A stretch of 64,000 bases of DNA, taken from contig CAMAPF010000145.1 in the NCBI GenBank assembly GCA_945859915.1, forward strand, positions 620,001 through 684,000. Direction: 5' to 3'. Shown here one piece after another: positions 44,184 to 55,703 of the stretch (positions are counted from its first letter, which is position 1; every line of letters starts with the position of its first letter). The position numbers and the translations under genes are program-made. This DNA comes from Cuscuta epithymum (Eukaryota > Streptophyta > Magnoliopsida > Solanales > Convolvulaceae). A model generated the notes under the pieces. That model made no database searches and was not told the DNA's origin. It saw only the letters and a program-made list of their open reading frames with translations.

Positions 44184-45656
44184 ATGGCACCAAGGAGGAA
44201 TAGGGGAGAGAGCTCAAGCACTATAGCACCTATCCCGGGCTTTGAAGACATCATTCCCGCCAACGCCGAACACCGAACTCGCCTCCTATCGACAACAAAA
44301 AGGCAAGTAAAACCTTCCCGTTTTCTATGCCATGATGCACTACGTGAATTAGGAGTGTATAAGATTATGAGGAAATTCTTTCATCAATTGGACATGGACC
44401 TTGTTTTCAATATGAGATACAACTCAAATGAAAAGATTATTTATGAATTCATGAGTTCAGTGCACTTTGAAAGTGATGAGGCGGATTTTAGGGATGATAG
44501 ACTCGAGTTTCGTCTGTTTAACCGAAACTATTCGATAACGAAACTCGAGTTTTCCGAACATTTTGGCATCCCCGTCCCCTACGAAAGGTCCATCTCCGAT
44601 AACACCATTTTTGGGCATTCTCTATGGACCAAGATGACTGGGGAAGTGGACTTTAGCTCCTCCCAAATGTATATAAGTCATGTCCAACACCCCATCCTCC
44701 GGTTGTTTTTAAAATTCTTGGCGAATTGCTTGCTTGGCCGGCCCAACAACCATCACACTAGAATAGGGGATGTGTGTTTGATCTCCGTAGCTTTATTTCG
44801 TCGTCATGTGGACTTCAATTTGTGCAATCTCATTTGGGCACACCTCAAAAAGGAAAGCGTGGCAAAAGGAGCCATTGTAATGGGTGGAGTAATCATGCAC
44901 TTGGCAAGCAAGTTCGGGTATACGGATAACTCTCCGATACCCGACTATTGTTTGATGGACATAGGTTGGCTAGGCCGCTCGGGGTGCACCGCTTTCTCCC
45001 ATACGGTCTATGATGGGGATCAACAGAAGAACATGTATAATTGGATCATACACACCAAACCGGTCCAATACTTTCTAATGCCAAACAGAGACCTCCCCAA
45101 AATAACCTATAGACCGGAGTTCGAGGTGCCCCATTTCCTATTCCCTCATGCCCTTCCACCACATCTCCAAGAACCACAAGCCCAAGATCTCCCAGAAGAC
45201 CAACCCGACCAAGAACCTCAACCCGAGTACCAAGAACCCGAGGTTGCACATCACTACCTACCCGCACCAAACCAAGCCCCCCCACCTCCCGATTACTTCC
45301 AACAAATGCTTGAAGGACTCAACAAAGTTACCAATGAAGTTGGTAAATATCGGGAGGAACAAAGGGCGGGATTTCAAAGACTAGAGGAACAACGGGCCGA
45401 AGACAACCGCAGATATGAAGAAGATCAACGTAGGTTTTATGGACCTATGTACTCTTACATGGCTCATCAAGGCCAGTTCCATACCATGGCTCACCCACCC
45501 CCACCCCCCTCTTGGTATGACCCCACTCAATGGGGCAACTTTGGAGGATCGAGCTCCGGGGGTGGTGGTTTTGATGGCGGGGATACTCACATGGGAGACG
45601 GCAACTTTGGAGGAGGCTTTGGAGGCGGCTTCTACGGCGGAGAAGGCGGGCACTAG
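44184..45656 (+). CDS. Athila-type ORF3 (plant transposon protein of unknown role)
   Basis: The ATG at 44184 opens 490 codons. The N-terminal 300 residues match the general pattern of the Athila-specific extra ORF: RFLCHDALRELGV, then DLVFNMRYN, then FRLFNRNYSITKLEFSEHFGIP, then GDVCLISVALFRRHVDFNLC. The central part is Pro/Gln/Glu-rich, a short charged coiled-coil-like stretch (REEQRAGFQRLEEQRAEDN, about 390-420) follows, and the C-terminus is Gly-rich. This slot is often called env-like, but I see no signal peptide and no membrane helix, so an envelope role is not supported. An uninterrupted frame suggests it was functional at insertion. Confidence 0.85.
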   Translation: MAPRRNRGESSSTIAPIPGFEDIIPANAEHRTRLLSTTKRQVKPSRFLCHDALRELGVYKIMRKFFHQLDMDLVFNMRYNSNEKIIYEFMSSVHFESDEADFRDDRLEFRLFNRNYSITKLEFSEHFGIPVPYERSISDNTIFGHSLWTKMTGEVDFSSSQMYISHVQHPILRLFLKFLANCLLGRPNNHHTRIGDVCLISVALFRRHVDFNLCNLIWAHLKKESVAKGAIVMGGVIMHLASKFGYTDNSPIPDYCLMDIGWLGRSGCTAFSHTVYDGDQQKNMYNWIIHTKPVQYFLMPNRDLPKITYRPEFEVPHFLFPHALPPHLQEPQAQDLPEDQPDQEPQPEYQEPEVAHHYLPAPNQAPPPPDYFQQMLEGLNKVTNEVGKYREEQRAGFQRLEEQRAEDNRRYEEDQRRFYGPMYSYMAHQGQFHTMAHPPPPPSWYDPTQWGNFGGSSSGGGGFDGGDTHMGDGNFGGGFGGGFYGGEGGH

Positions 45657-46210
45657 GGACAGTGCTACAACTAAGTGTGGGGGAGGAGATTACTCATGGT
45701 ATGTAATTTCATTTTCTACCTTTTACTATGCATGAATTTCTTTTACCCTTTGTAAACAAAAAAAAAAAAAAAAAAGAAGAAGAGAAAAATGGATAAAAGA
45801 ATTGAAATGCTAGTTAGGTTGAAAACCCAAAAATGGGCAATCTAAGCAAAAAAATGGCTTATAAAAAAAATGAAATGAGTGAGTTAGTGAGGATGGAAAA
45901 ACAAAAAGAGATGCTAGGATGAAAACCTGAAAAGGCTCCTAGGCAAAATGAGAGATATGAGAGAAATATTTGTTGAGTGCAGGAACTCATTTGATCTCTT
46001 GAGGAGAAAAGAAGAGAAGGCAAAGAAGAGAAGGCAAAGAAGAAGAGGCAAGAAGATGGAGCATAGAAGATCATAAAACCCAAGAAAGAAAGTTGTTTGT
46101 AAAATCATTTTCTTATTTCTTGGTGATCTTAGTTCATTTCTTTCTTGAACTCATGGAATGGTCTTAAACTGTTTGAACATTTGACTTTACTCGAGGACGA
46201 GTAAAGAATT
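45657..46210 (+). other. 3' untranslated region of the Athila-type element
   Basis: Contains an A-run (45759-45776) and a GAA/AAG-rich repeat (GAAGAGAAGGCAAAGAAGAG, 46011-46050). The antisense frames at 45859-46108 are by-products of that composition. Confidence 0.7.
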
Positions 46211-46224
46211 AAGTGTGGGGGAGT
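46211..46224 (+). promoter_or_regulatory. Polypurine tract of the Athila-type element
   Basis: AAGTGTGGGGGAGT directly before the 3' LTR; the plus-strand primer for reverse transcription. Confidence 0.85.
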
Positions 46225-47811
46225 TGATACGTTTGTAATTTCCGTATGTTTATTTACGTTTTTAGTTAGTTTTGATTGTTTAATATTTCGGAAATTACAC
46301 ACTTTCGGTGTAATAGTTTAGTTTGTTAAATTTTTGTAATTTGTTTAGATTAGGTTTATTCTGAGCTTAAACAGGTCCAAGATCAATCAAATGATCAATG
46401 GTGAAGGAAGGTGCAAGAGTACAAGACAAAAAGAAGGAAAAATCCTGATTTTGGTCTATACTCGGTCGAGTATATATATATACTCGATCGGGTATCTGGT
46501 TGACATTTCAAATCGGATCGGATCCGAAAACAAAGGAACATGCAGAGGAAGATTTACCCACGATCGAGTGTCTATACCCGATCGAGTACACCGACATACT
46601 CGATCGGGTATAGTTATAAAATTTACTCTAAAACCGATCGAGTATGGGTCGAATTCTGATTTCTACACATACTCGATCGAGTATATGTATATACTCGATC
46701 GAGTACCCGACCTACACCTCAAAAAGCCTATAAATACACCTCCTTTCCTTCACAATAGGGTCACCAATTCACATATACTTCTTAGCTCAGTTTAGACAAG
46801 TTCTTTCTTTATATTTTTCATCATGTTTAGTCTCCAAATGAGGAGCTAAACTCTTCCATCTTGGTTTTGCTCTTTTGAAGCTTAATGAATTTGTAAGTTG
46901 TGAGTTATTATCTTTAATCTTCTTCCTTGAATATTAATTCTCCCTTTAAATACTATTTCTATATCAATGTTGGGAAGTGTTACTAAGATGACAAATAGTT
47001 AACATCTTGACATTAGTTATAGTAATAATTATTTCTTCCTCTACGTTAATATTGGGGAATGTTACTAAGATGACAATTAGTTAACATCTTGATATTAACT
47101 ATAGTAGGATTCATCTTCTTTAATATTCTTTCTTGAGTATTAATTAATCCCTATTCATATTTCATATTAATATTTTGAACATTACTTAAAGGATCAACTA
47201 GTTTTGTTTCATATATTAATTAATACTAGAATCGGTCGATTAATACGCTTGTTATTAATTCGGTCCTTTCATGGTAGTAAACTTGGATTATTAATGCATG
47301 CATCTCATGGTTAATAATCTAAGGGGAATTAATTATATTGATTAAACCAATAAACCGCTTGTGTTGAGGTTATCAGTCTCAATCGTTTTCATCTTAAGTT
47401 TATTGCTACTATCAAGTTAATATACGGCGCTTGTTCTATATTGACTCGATAGTAAGTTTTATTAATGAACGCTTCTCGTTATTAATAACTACCCTCGATG
47501 AACTGGATATACTCCTCGATTGAGTATTCGAGAGGAAGATAGTTAAAGATATAACCGGGATCGACGAACATTTCATTAAGTGGATAAAAGCAAAGCCAAG
47601 TCTTCTTCTTATTTATTAAACCACATAACTCGTTCATCTTCGTGTTTAATTTATTAAACCAAATCAAATTAAAACCCCCCATTTTGTTACTAGTTCTATA
47701 AAAAGAAAAGTATTCCTTTCCCTGTGGATACGAACCTTACTACGCTATACTACGTATAAGTGTTGTATTGTATTATTATTTGGAGTGCACATCACGACAA
47801 AGTGCACGTCA
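46225..47811 (+). repeat. 3' LTR of the Athila-type element
   Basis: Line-by-line comparison with 36205-37791 (offset 10,020) shows no difference in 1587 bp. Confidence 0.97.
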
Positions 47812-47816
47812 ATGGA

Positions 47817-47923
47817 CTATGTTCATGGACGCCTTGTTTGACTAAGTCACGTTGACTCGCGGGTGACGTCATTTAGTCATACGGCGGTTGTACACGCGCT
47901 CAGATGCGGTCTGGGGCGTGACA
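47817..47923 (+). repeat. 5' LTR of the chromovirus, last 107 bp
   Basis: Continuation after the Athila insertion; it matches 55530-55636 of the 3' LTR and ends GTGACA. Confidence 0.95.
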
Positions 47924-47929
47924 ATTAAG

Positions 47930-47942
47930 TGGTATCAGAGCC
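47930..47942 (+). promoter_or_regulatory. Primer-binding site, initiator Met tRNA type
   Basis: TGGTATCAGAGCC, six bases after the LTR; the usual site in Tekay and most chromoviruses. Confidence 0.92.
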
Positions 47943-48192
47943 ATCTCAGTTCTAAACTATATAATCAACCTCTCACAAAAGATTTTACAGAAGAGTTTTT
48001 ACCGAAAACCATGAGCATTGTATTTTGACGTTTATGGGACTATTGGTGCTTAAGTTGCAAGGCCTCTAATTGTTAAGACGGTACCCTTAACAATTGGTAT
48101 GGTGGTGACTTGGGTCAATACGTGTCTATAACGTTTTTCCGTCAATTGACATTCATAGGAGTCTAAAGACTCGTCCAAATTCCGTTTCAGAA

Positions 48193-48832
48193 ATGGAGGG
48201 TAAGCGAATGGCAACAAGGAATGACCCTAAGGGAGAAGCGTCGGTAGCTTACCTTGAGGCTAGCCGGGCTGTGTCACGAGCCTTTACGGGGAGAGGAATA
48301 GGCCATGGGGGCCGTGAGGGCCGCCAAGCGGCAAGCGCTAATCAAGTGGGCTCGATGTGTAACATGAACACCAGGAGGAAAGAACGTAGGCGTCAGGCGA
48401 GGCGAGATCGGGCCACCTCCCAACGTGATATGACTGTCAGCCAAACCCATCCTTGGGCAAACGACCAAGGAGGAGAAAGCACTCTTACGGCACCGGCATC
48501 ACCGGTGAAAAAGAAAAGGACCTCAAGGTGGCATACGTCCTTTCCTTACTCTTTCAGACCATCCAAATGTTCGAATTGCTTTAAGAAACATTTCGGAAAG
48601 TGCAACGAGCCCCCGATGTGCTACGAATGTGGGAGCACAACCCACATGAAATTAAGTTGCCCATGGAGGAGGCAACGAGAGACATCACAAGCCAAGGAAG
48701 GGCTCACCGTGGAAGGAAACCATACGGAACCAACGGCGAGCAACGCTACGTCCGTCAATCAAGGCAGGGCCCAAGCACGAGACTACGCGATGACCGAGGC
48801 GGATGCGCGGGCAAACCCGGACTCCGTCGCAG
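48193..48832 (+). CDS. gag: Chromovirus gag, capsid region missing (first exon of gag-pol)
   Basis: The ATG at 48193 opens a basic protein with a double Cys motif, CSNCFKKHFGKC and then CYECGSTTHMKLSC (about residues 126-157), the zinc-binding region of Tekay gag. The long hydrophobic capsid domain normally preceding it is absent: residues 1-110 are polar, Arg/Gly-rich. After the knuckle the frame runs into the linker to protease (MTEADARANPDSVAG). It is open without splicing until a TAG at 48859-48861. If the donor CAG|GTAATA at 48832/48833 is used, the frame joins protease. About 213 residues are encoded here. Confidence 0.75.
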
Positions 48833-49390
48833 GTAATACACTTAATTCCATGTATTTCTAGGCTTATTTTGATCATATGCACCGTTGGGGGTTGAGTTCG
48901 GGCCACCCCGGGATCAAACGGAGCGAAATTGGGCGAAATTGGGCGAAATCAGGTTGATTTCTGCCAACGCACTACAGGCTGGGCTGCACGCACGGCCGTG
49001 CGTTGCCCGTGCGTACCTCCGTGCGTTGGTGGCAGTAGCACCCCGGAGGAAATCGCTGCACGCCCGGCCGTGCGTTGCCCGTGCGTACCTCCGTGCGTTG
49101 GTGGCAGTAGCACCCCGGAGGAAATCGCTGCACGCCCGGCCGTGCGTTGCCCGTGCGTCCCTCCGTGCGTTGGGGGCAGTAGCCTCCATTGGGAAGGCAA
49201 GGTATGCACGACCGTGCGTACCCCCTACGCACGCCGTGCGTGGACCCCTGGCACCCGAAACTTGATTTTTTCGTCCCGTTCTTCTACGTTTGGACCCCCG
49301 TTTGATTCCAAACATTAGTATGAACCTAATAACCTCCTAAAGATGTGTAAAAACATTAGAAAAGGTATCTTACATGGTGTATAAATGTAG
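48833..49390 (+). other. Putative 558-bp intron between gag and protease
   Basis: The donor is CAG|GTAATA and the acceptor ATGTAG|GAACA. Joining 48832 to 49391 gives an uninterrupted frame in which the linker and the protease start (DSVAGTLKINGRCARILIDT) read as expected for this clade. The unspliced interval contains stops. The interior is GC-rich with 72-bp repeats, unlike typical AT-rich plant introns. The alternative is insertion of foreign DNA at an AGG triplet present at both borders. Confidence 0.55.
48984..49200. repeat. GC-rich 72-bp tandem repeat within the putative intron
   Basis: Units start at 48984, 49056 and 49128, the third diverging at its end. The unit is rich in CGTGCG and GCACG words (CTGCACGCCCGGCCGTGCG...). 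Because 72 is a multiple of three, long open frames arise on both strands, and none is taken as a gene. Confidence 0.9.
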
Positions 49391-52300
49391 GAACATTAAA
49401 GATCAATGGTAGGTGTGCGAGGATCCTCATCGATACCGGGGCACAACGCTCATTTGTGAGTGAGGCGTTCGCCGAGGGCCTTGACGTGCCATTGACACCT
49501 ATGACACAAACGTTGCTAGTCTCCACACCGTTAGGAGACGACGTGGAGAGGAATCATTTCTATCCGTCGTGTGAGGTAGAAGTGACGGGTCAACATTTGA
49601 CTTGTGATTTCGTACCTCTAAGCATGTTGGAGTTCGATGCAATCCTAGGAATAGATTGGCTCGAGAAACACCATGCTCGAGTGGATTGCTACACCAAGGT
49701 GTTGGAGCTCGAGGATGATCAAGGGAACACGCTATGTTTTGAAGGAGATCGGGGGAAGTCCCATGCATGTATCATATCCGTGATGAGAGCACGGAAGATG
49801 ATGAGGAAGGGATGCCACACATACCTTGCCTACGTGGTGGACGATACCAAGAAGGAAGTCGACATCAAAGATGTATGGGTCGTATGCAAATACCCGGATG
49901 TATTTCCCAAAGACCTACCGGGGCTTCCACCCGATAGAGAGATAGAGTTTGTAATTGAAGTGGAGCCGGGAACCAAACCCATTTCGATTCCTCCTTATCG
50001 AATGGCGCCGGCCGAACTCCAAGAGTTGAAGGTCCAACTACAAGAATTACTGGACAACGGGTTCATCAGACCCAGTCATTCACCGTGGGGAGCACCCGTA
50101 CTCTTCGTAAAGAAGAAAGATGGTACGCTAAGAATGTGTATCGACTACCGACAATCGAACAAGGTCACCATCAAAAACAGGTATCCCTTACCGAGGATTG
50201 ATGACTTGTTCGATCAACTTCGAGGGGCAATAGTGTTCTCGAAAATTGACTTGAGGTCGGGGTATCATCAGTTGAAGATCAAGGAGAGTGACATACCTAA
50301 GAGTGCATTTCGCACTAGATATGGTCACTACGAGTTTCTTGTGATGTCATTTGGTTTAACCAATGCACCGGCAGCATTCATGGACTTGATGAACCGTGTG
50401 TTTAGTGAATACTTAGATCAATTTGTGATAGTATTCATTGATGATATCTTAATATACTCCAAGAGCGAGGAGGAGCACGAACATCATTTGGGGCTTATAC
50501 TTGATCGACTAAGGGAAAAGCAACTCTTTGCCAAGTTCTCTAAATGCGAATTTTGGCTCAAGGAGATTGGTTTCCTCGGTCATGTCATATCCGGTTCGGG
50601 CGTTGCTGTGGATAACGCCAAGATAAAAGCTATCATGGATTGGGAGAGACCCAAGAATGTGAAAGAGATACGTAGTTTCCTTGGCCTAGCGGGATACTAT
50701 CGTAAATTTGTTGAGAAATTCTCCGTATTGGCGTCCCCATTAACGAAGCTCACAAAGAAAGGGGCCAAGTTTATATGGGACGACAAGTGTGAGAAAGGGT
50801 TCCTTGAACTGAAGAAACGACTTACCGAAGCACCAGTCCTAGCCCTACCCATACAGGGGATAGGGTATGATATCTACAGTGATGCTAGCATCCAAGGGCT
50901 TGGATGTGTACTGATGCAAAACGGTAAAGTGATTGCCTATGCTTCAAGGCAATTAAGAAAGCACGAGGTGAACTACCCTACCCATGATCTAGAATTAGGG
51001 GCGGTAGTGTTTGCACTGAAAATCTGGAGGCATTATCTCTACGGGGAGACATGTCACATTTTTACAGACCATAAGAGCTTGAAGTACGTATTCACTCAGA
51101 AAGAGTTGAATATGAGGCAGAGGAGATGGATGGAGTTGATCAAGGACTATGACTTGATCATCGACTATCATCCCGGAAAGGCCAATGTCGTGGCTGACGC
51201 ACTGAGCAGGAAGAATACGACAGGGACGCTACTCACATGTCTACAGGCATTGAGGGCACGCGTGGAGGTGTCCACGTGTGGGGCTCTCATTGCTCGATTC
51301 GAGGTTAGGCCCACCCTATTGGGCGAGATTAGTCGAAGTCAGGCCATGGATGAGGAATGTCAGAAGATCCGTGAAAGGATCCTTGCGGGGCCCGTTGAGA
51401 ACTTCCGAGTACGTGATGACGGTCTATTATTGTTTAAGGATCGTGTATGCATACCAAAGAATGAGGAACTCCAGAAGTCTATACTTGAGGAGGCTCATTC
51501 TTCAGCTTATGCTATGCATCCAGGAGGTACTAAGATGTACCGAGATTTGAAGGAAAGTTACTGGTGGTCAGGTATGAAGAGAGACATCGCAGAGTACGTG
51601 AGCCGATGCCTTACTTGCCAACAAGTTAAGGCGGAGCATCAGCACCCAGCGGGGCTTTTGCAACCACTTACCATTCCAGAATGGAAGTGGGAGCATGTGA
51701 CCATGGACTTCGTGGTAGGGCTACCCCGGACAGTGAACAACTACGACGCAGTTTGGGTAGTGGTTGATAGGCTCACCAAGAGCGCACACTTCTTACCTAT
51801 CAACATTACTTACCCTCTTGAAAGGTTGACCAAGTTATATGTGGAAGAGGTTGTGAGATTGCATGGAGTCCCGATATCCATTGTCTCGGATAGGGATCCA
51901 CGATTCACATCCAAGTTTTGGCCAAAGTTTCAAGCATCATTGGGTACTAAACTGAAGTTTAGCACAACCTTTCACCCACAGACAGATGGACAATCTGAGC
52001 GGGTGATACAGATTTTGGAAGACATGCTTAGGGCATGTGCCTTGGAGTTCCAAGGGAGTTGGGACAAACACATGGCTTTAGTGGAGTTTGCCTATAACAA
52101 CAGTTATCAGGCAAGTATTGGCATGCCTCCGTACGAGGCACTGTACGGGAGGAAGTGTAGGACACCATTGTGTTGGGACGAGGTTGGTGAGGCCAAGCTC
52201 GAGGGAATAGAACTTGTTGAGATCACCAAGGCTAAGGTGAAAATCATTCGTGACAGATTGAAGGCCGCTCAGGACCGACAAAAGAGTTATGCTGATAAAC

Positions 52301-52743
52301 GGCGGAGACCATTGGAGTTCGAGGTCGGTGATGAGGTCTTCCTAAGGATTTCTCCTTGGAAGGGCATCATCCGATTCGTATCGAGGGGGAAGCTTAACCC
52401 CCGATACATAGGTCCGTTTGAGATCCTTGAGAGGATTGGAGCCGTGGCTTATCGTCTCAAGTTGACGCCTGAACTTGAGAAGATACGTGACGTGTTTCAT
52501 GTATCAATGCTCAAGAAGTACATACGAGACCCATCTCATATTCTTGAGAAACCACCGGTAGAGATCCGTGAGGACTTGCATTATGCGGTGGAACCAGTAA
52601 AGATTGTTGGTCAACAAGTGAAGAAGCTTAGGAATAAGGAGATTCCTATGGTAAAGGTTCTTTGGAGGAGTGATCGAGTCGAAGAAGAAACTTGGGAGAC
52701 CGAGGTCTCAATGAGGGAGCAATACCCATTTCCTTTCGATTAG
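49391..52743 (+). CDS. pol: Chromovirus protease, RT, RNase H, integrase and chromodomain-like tail
   Basis: If unspliced, the frame has no ATG before protease. The domains are: protease active site LIDTGAQRSFVS (49429-49464); reverse transcriptase with CIDYRQSNKVT and active site FIDD (near 50437); RNase H (YSDASIQGLG, DHKSLKYVF); integrase zinc finger (HPGGTKMYRD ... CLTCQQ) and Asp-Asp-Glu core (MDFVVGLP, SDRDPRF, GQSERV). The C-terminal chromodomain-like segment reads VLWRSDRVEEETWETE. The frame ends TAG at 52741-52743 with no lesion. Joined to gag it gives about 1330 residues. Chromodomain-type tails guide integration to chromatin. YRQSNKVT differs from the common Leu at the Ser position. 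Confidence 0.93.
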
Positions 52744-52775
52744 ATACTTGGATTTCGGGGACGAAATCCCAAATA

Positions 52776-52789
52776 AGGGGGGGTGAACT
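52776..52789 (+). promoter_or_regulatory. Polypurine tract region of the chromovirus
   Basis: AAGGGGGGGTGAAC followed by T, immediately before the LTR start TGTAACACC; the usual layout in Tekay elements. Confidence 0.85.
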
Positions 52790-55636
52790 TGTAACACCGT
52801 CCCCAAGTATATTTACTTTTATGTAAATAATGTATTGAACCTTATCAAAGGATTAATGAATTTACGAAGTTGTAAATTTTTATTATTTCTTTCGCGCGAA
52901 TAGTAAATTGCACGTGGGACCCACACCGGGAGCGGGGGCCGCCCGACACTCCCGAGACCACATGTTTTATTCATCTTGGTCAAGATAATATTTATATAGT
53001 GGTGGATATTTTATTTGGGTCATGGAAAGGCACAGAGTTGACCGATTGGGAAAAAGAGGCTCAATTACCGGTACTGACAATTTAACAGATAGCAGCCCGG
53101 AAATGAATTTCGGAGGCTTATAAATTAAAGTTGGGGAATGTATATTCATTATAAATGTCATAATGAGTAAGAGAACATAATATATTTTATTTGACCCGAT
53201 AAAATAAAATATATTTAAAACAGTCCGAAAAATACAACTTTCGGGACCGAATGTACATTTCGGGACAAGTTGGGATGACCTCCCACATGAGTGGGGGCCA
53301 CCCCACGTTTTTGTGTGCTCAACAAGACCCATGGGGGGGCTGGAAGGACAAATGAGTATGTGGAGGAGGATTATTTGGCATCTATAGTACCAAAGAGGAC
53401 CCCCCACCTCTCTTAATTGTCTTTGAGACAAAGGTGAGTGCCCTCTCTCTCACCCCTATCTTTCAGCTCGTCCAACCCCATCAAGAAAGGAGAAGGAAGC
53501 TCTCAAACCATCCTCCATAGCCACCAAATTCGAGCTCAAGCATAAGTGCTCAAAGAAGAAAGATTAAAGAAGGAAAAAGGCTAGGAAAAGTGTGTAAATT
53601 AAGGTAATGACCTCATTATAACTTTTCCTTTATTTTTATCCTACCATATGAGATATGTATCATGTGAAGAACCCTTAAGAGGGTTCTACATGTTATAAGT
53701 ATGGATTTATGGGTTATGAAGTGATTCTATGTCCAAGAACGGTCTTAGAAGCCAAAACGACCGGTTCACCGGAAAATAACCTTTTTGAGGTTATTTGTAT
53801 TAATATGGGTTTTATGATTATAAAACCTTGTTAGGAACTTGTGAAAGGTATTTCAAGTGATTTCACAAGGTTGGGAAAGTCGCCGGAATTGTCGCCGGAG
53901 TTGACCAAAAGTCGCCGGAGTTTCACCGGAGTTCAACCAAGAAGGGTAGAACTTCATAACGCTAATTCAAGGTGAGTGGACGGCTTAATGTCTTATAACT
54001 CTTGGGTTAAGTATGAGATTACCTAAATAAATGTTATAAGTATTCATAATGATGTTTAAAAGAGTTTAAGCATGTGATTAGCCAAGGTGATTAGGCTTAT
54101 GTGAATGAAACTACATGATTATGCATGTGGGAAGTAGAAAATATATATAAAACATATGTGATGTTTTGGAAGGCCAAAATAACATTTATTGATTGTTTTA
54201 GACATGATATAGGTTGTATAAAAATTTCGGATCAAACGGATCACGGTTCGGGGGTCAACTCGGGGGTCAACGGGCCGTTGACCCAAAACTCCGAACATAC
54301 CCGGCGCCGGGTATAGGGCATACCCGGGGCCGGGTAAGCTACTGCCTCCACACTTAAATTTCACTAAAAACGCGAACCGAAGTCCGGTTCGAAGGAGGGG
54401 CTGACCCCGTACAACCTATGTGTGTATATTGTGCATGGAATTGCATGGAATATGATGATTTAATGTCAAGATTGACATTCATTGATTTAATTCTAAGACT
54501 TGGTTAGTCTTTAGTAATAATATGATATAGACCCTATCTAGTGTGATATGTGGTAAGTCATAGGTCGGGTGGAGTACCCAGGGATCGGGCGTGTATCCTC
54601 AAAACTCGGTTATATAGGGTGGAGTACCCAAGGATCGGGCGGTTATCCTCAAAACTCGGTATATATGTATATATATAGGGTGGAGTACCCAAGGATCGGG
54701 CGGTTATCCTCAAAACTCGGTTATATAGGGTGGAGTACCCAAGGATCGGGCGGTTATCCTCAAAACTCGGTATATATGTATATATATAGGGTGGAGTACC
54801 CAAGGATCGGGCGGTTATCCTCAAAACTCGGTATATATGTATATATATAGGGTGGAGTACCCAAGGATCGGGCGGTTATCCTCAAAACTCGGTTATAGGG
54901 TGGAGTACCCAAGGATCGGGCGTGTATCCTCAAAACTCATAGATTACATTTAATGATCTAGGACCGGGCGGTGTCCTTATGATAATTTACTTGAACAAGG
55001 AGGAGTTCTATACACTCATAGGTATATGGGTGGGTTGGGATTTAAGTCAAGGACATTGGCTTCTATTATTTTTCCCAAATAAACAATGACCTACGGGTCG
55101 GGTATTTCCAAGTGTATATATACCAATATGTATTTCAAATCTTGGGGAAAGGACTATACGTATATGTATCACCCTATGTTTGGGTCTTATACTTGAAACG
55201 TTAGTTATTCTACATTTAGCCTGCTACTCGCTCGGTACTTGTACTGACCCCTTCGGGGGGGGCCCACCATTTCAGGTTGAAGCTCAAGTTGCTATTCTCA
55301 CCTTGCTCGGTGAAGTGATCCAAAGGGAGACGTGGTTCGTGCTTCCTTTAATGTTTTAAACTACAAACTTGCTCATGGATATTTTTGTAATAAATACATT
55401 TGTTTTGGGCCTGCGTGCCTACGTTTTGGCCATGTGTGGCCCACGATTGAATATTGAATATTTCCGCTATTCGTTCAATCCTATTGCGTGATGTTGTTAT
55501 GTATGTTTACTTACTGAGTATGGTATGGACTATGTTCATGGACGCCTTGTTTGACTAAGTCACGTTGACTCGCGGGTGACGTCATTTAGTCATACGGCGG
55601 TTGTACACGCGCTCAGATGCGGTCTGGGGCGTGACA
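52790..55636 (+). repeat. 3' LTR of the chromovirus
   Basis: 2847 bp, intact. It contains the seven-copy repeat at 54567-54943. The four differences seen from the 5' LTR are at 53174, 54308, 55262 and 55269. Confidence 0.96.
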
Positions 55637-55641
55637 TTCCC

Positions 55642-55703
55642 TGCGTAATTGTAGTAGCCTAATATATAACAAATGATTAATTTATCCGGTTTTTTTAATA
55701 AAG
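55642..55703 (+). other. Remainder of CACTA intron 3 after the retrotransposon
   Basis: Resumes directly after the second TTCCC and ends at the acceptor AATAAAG before exon 3 at 55704. Confidence 0.6.

Larger units (their letters stand above)
36205..47811 (+). mobile_element. Athila-type Ty3/gypsy retrotransposon, complete and very young
   Basis: The 5-bp duplication ATGGA (36200-36204 and 47812-47816) and two 1587-bp LTRs that are identical by eye define the element. The primer-binding site is complementary to tRNA-Asp. Order: gag, protease, RT, RNase H, integrase, palindrome array, an additional ORF3, polypurine tract. Length is 11,607 bp. Identical LTRs imply very recent insertion. One in-frame stop in gag is the only lesion seen. 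Confidence 0.96.
33465..55636 (+). mobile_element. Tekay/Del-type Ty3/gypsy chromovirus, complete ends, with Athila nested in its 5' LTR
   Basis: TTCCC flanks both ends (33460-33464 and 55637-55641). The LTRs are 2847 bp (TGTAAC...GTGACA). The primer-binding site TGGTATCAGAGCC pairs with initiator Met tRNA, and a purine-rich tract precedes the 3' LTR. Gene order is gag, protease, RT, RNase H, integrase, chromodomain-like tail. Without the nested element it is about 10.6 kb. The two LTRs differ at four sites by eye (33849, 34983, 35937 and 35944 against their partners), so insertion is recent. Confidence 0.95.

Noticed and set aside
45859..46108. Hydrophobic minus-strand frames after ORF3
   Set aside because: They arise from antisense of an AAG/GAA-rich untranslated stretch.
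48885..49318. Several overlapping frames of 86-133 codons on both strands
   Set aside because: By-products of the GC-rich 72-bp repeat whose unit is a multiple of three.
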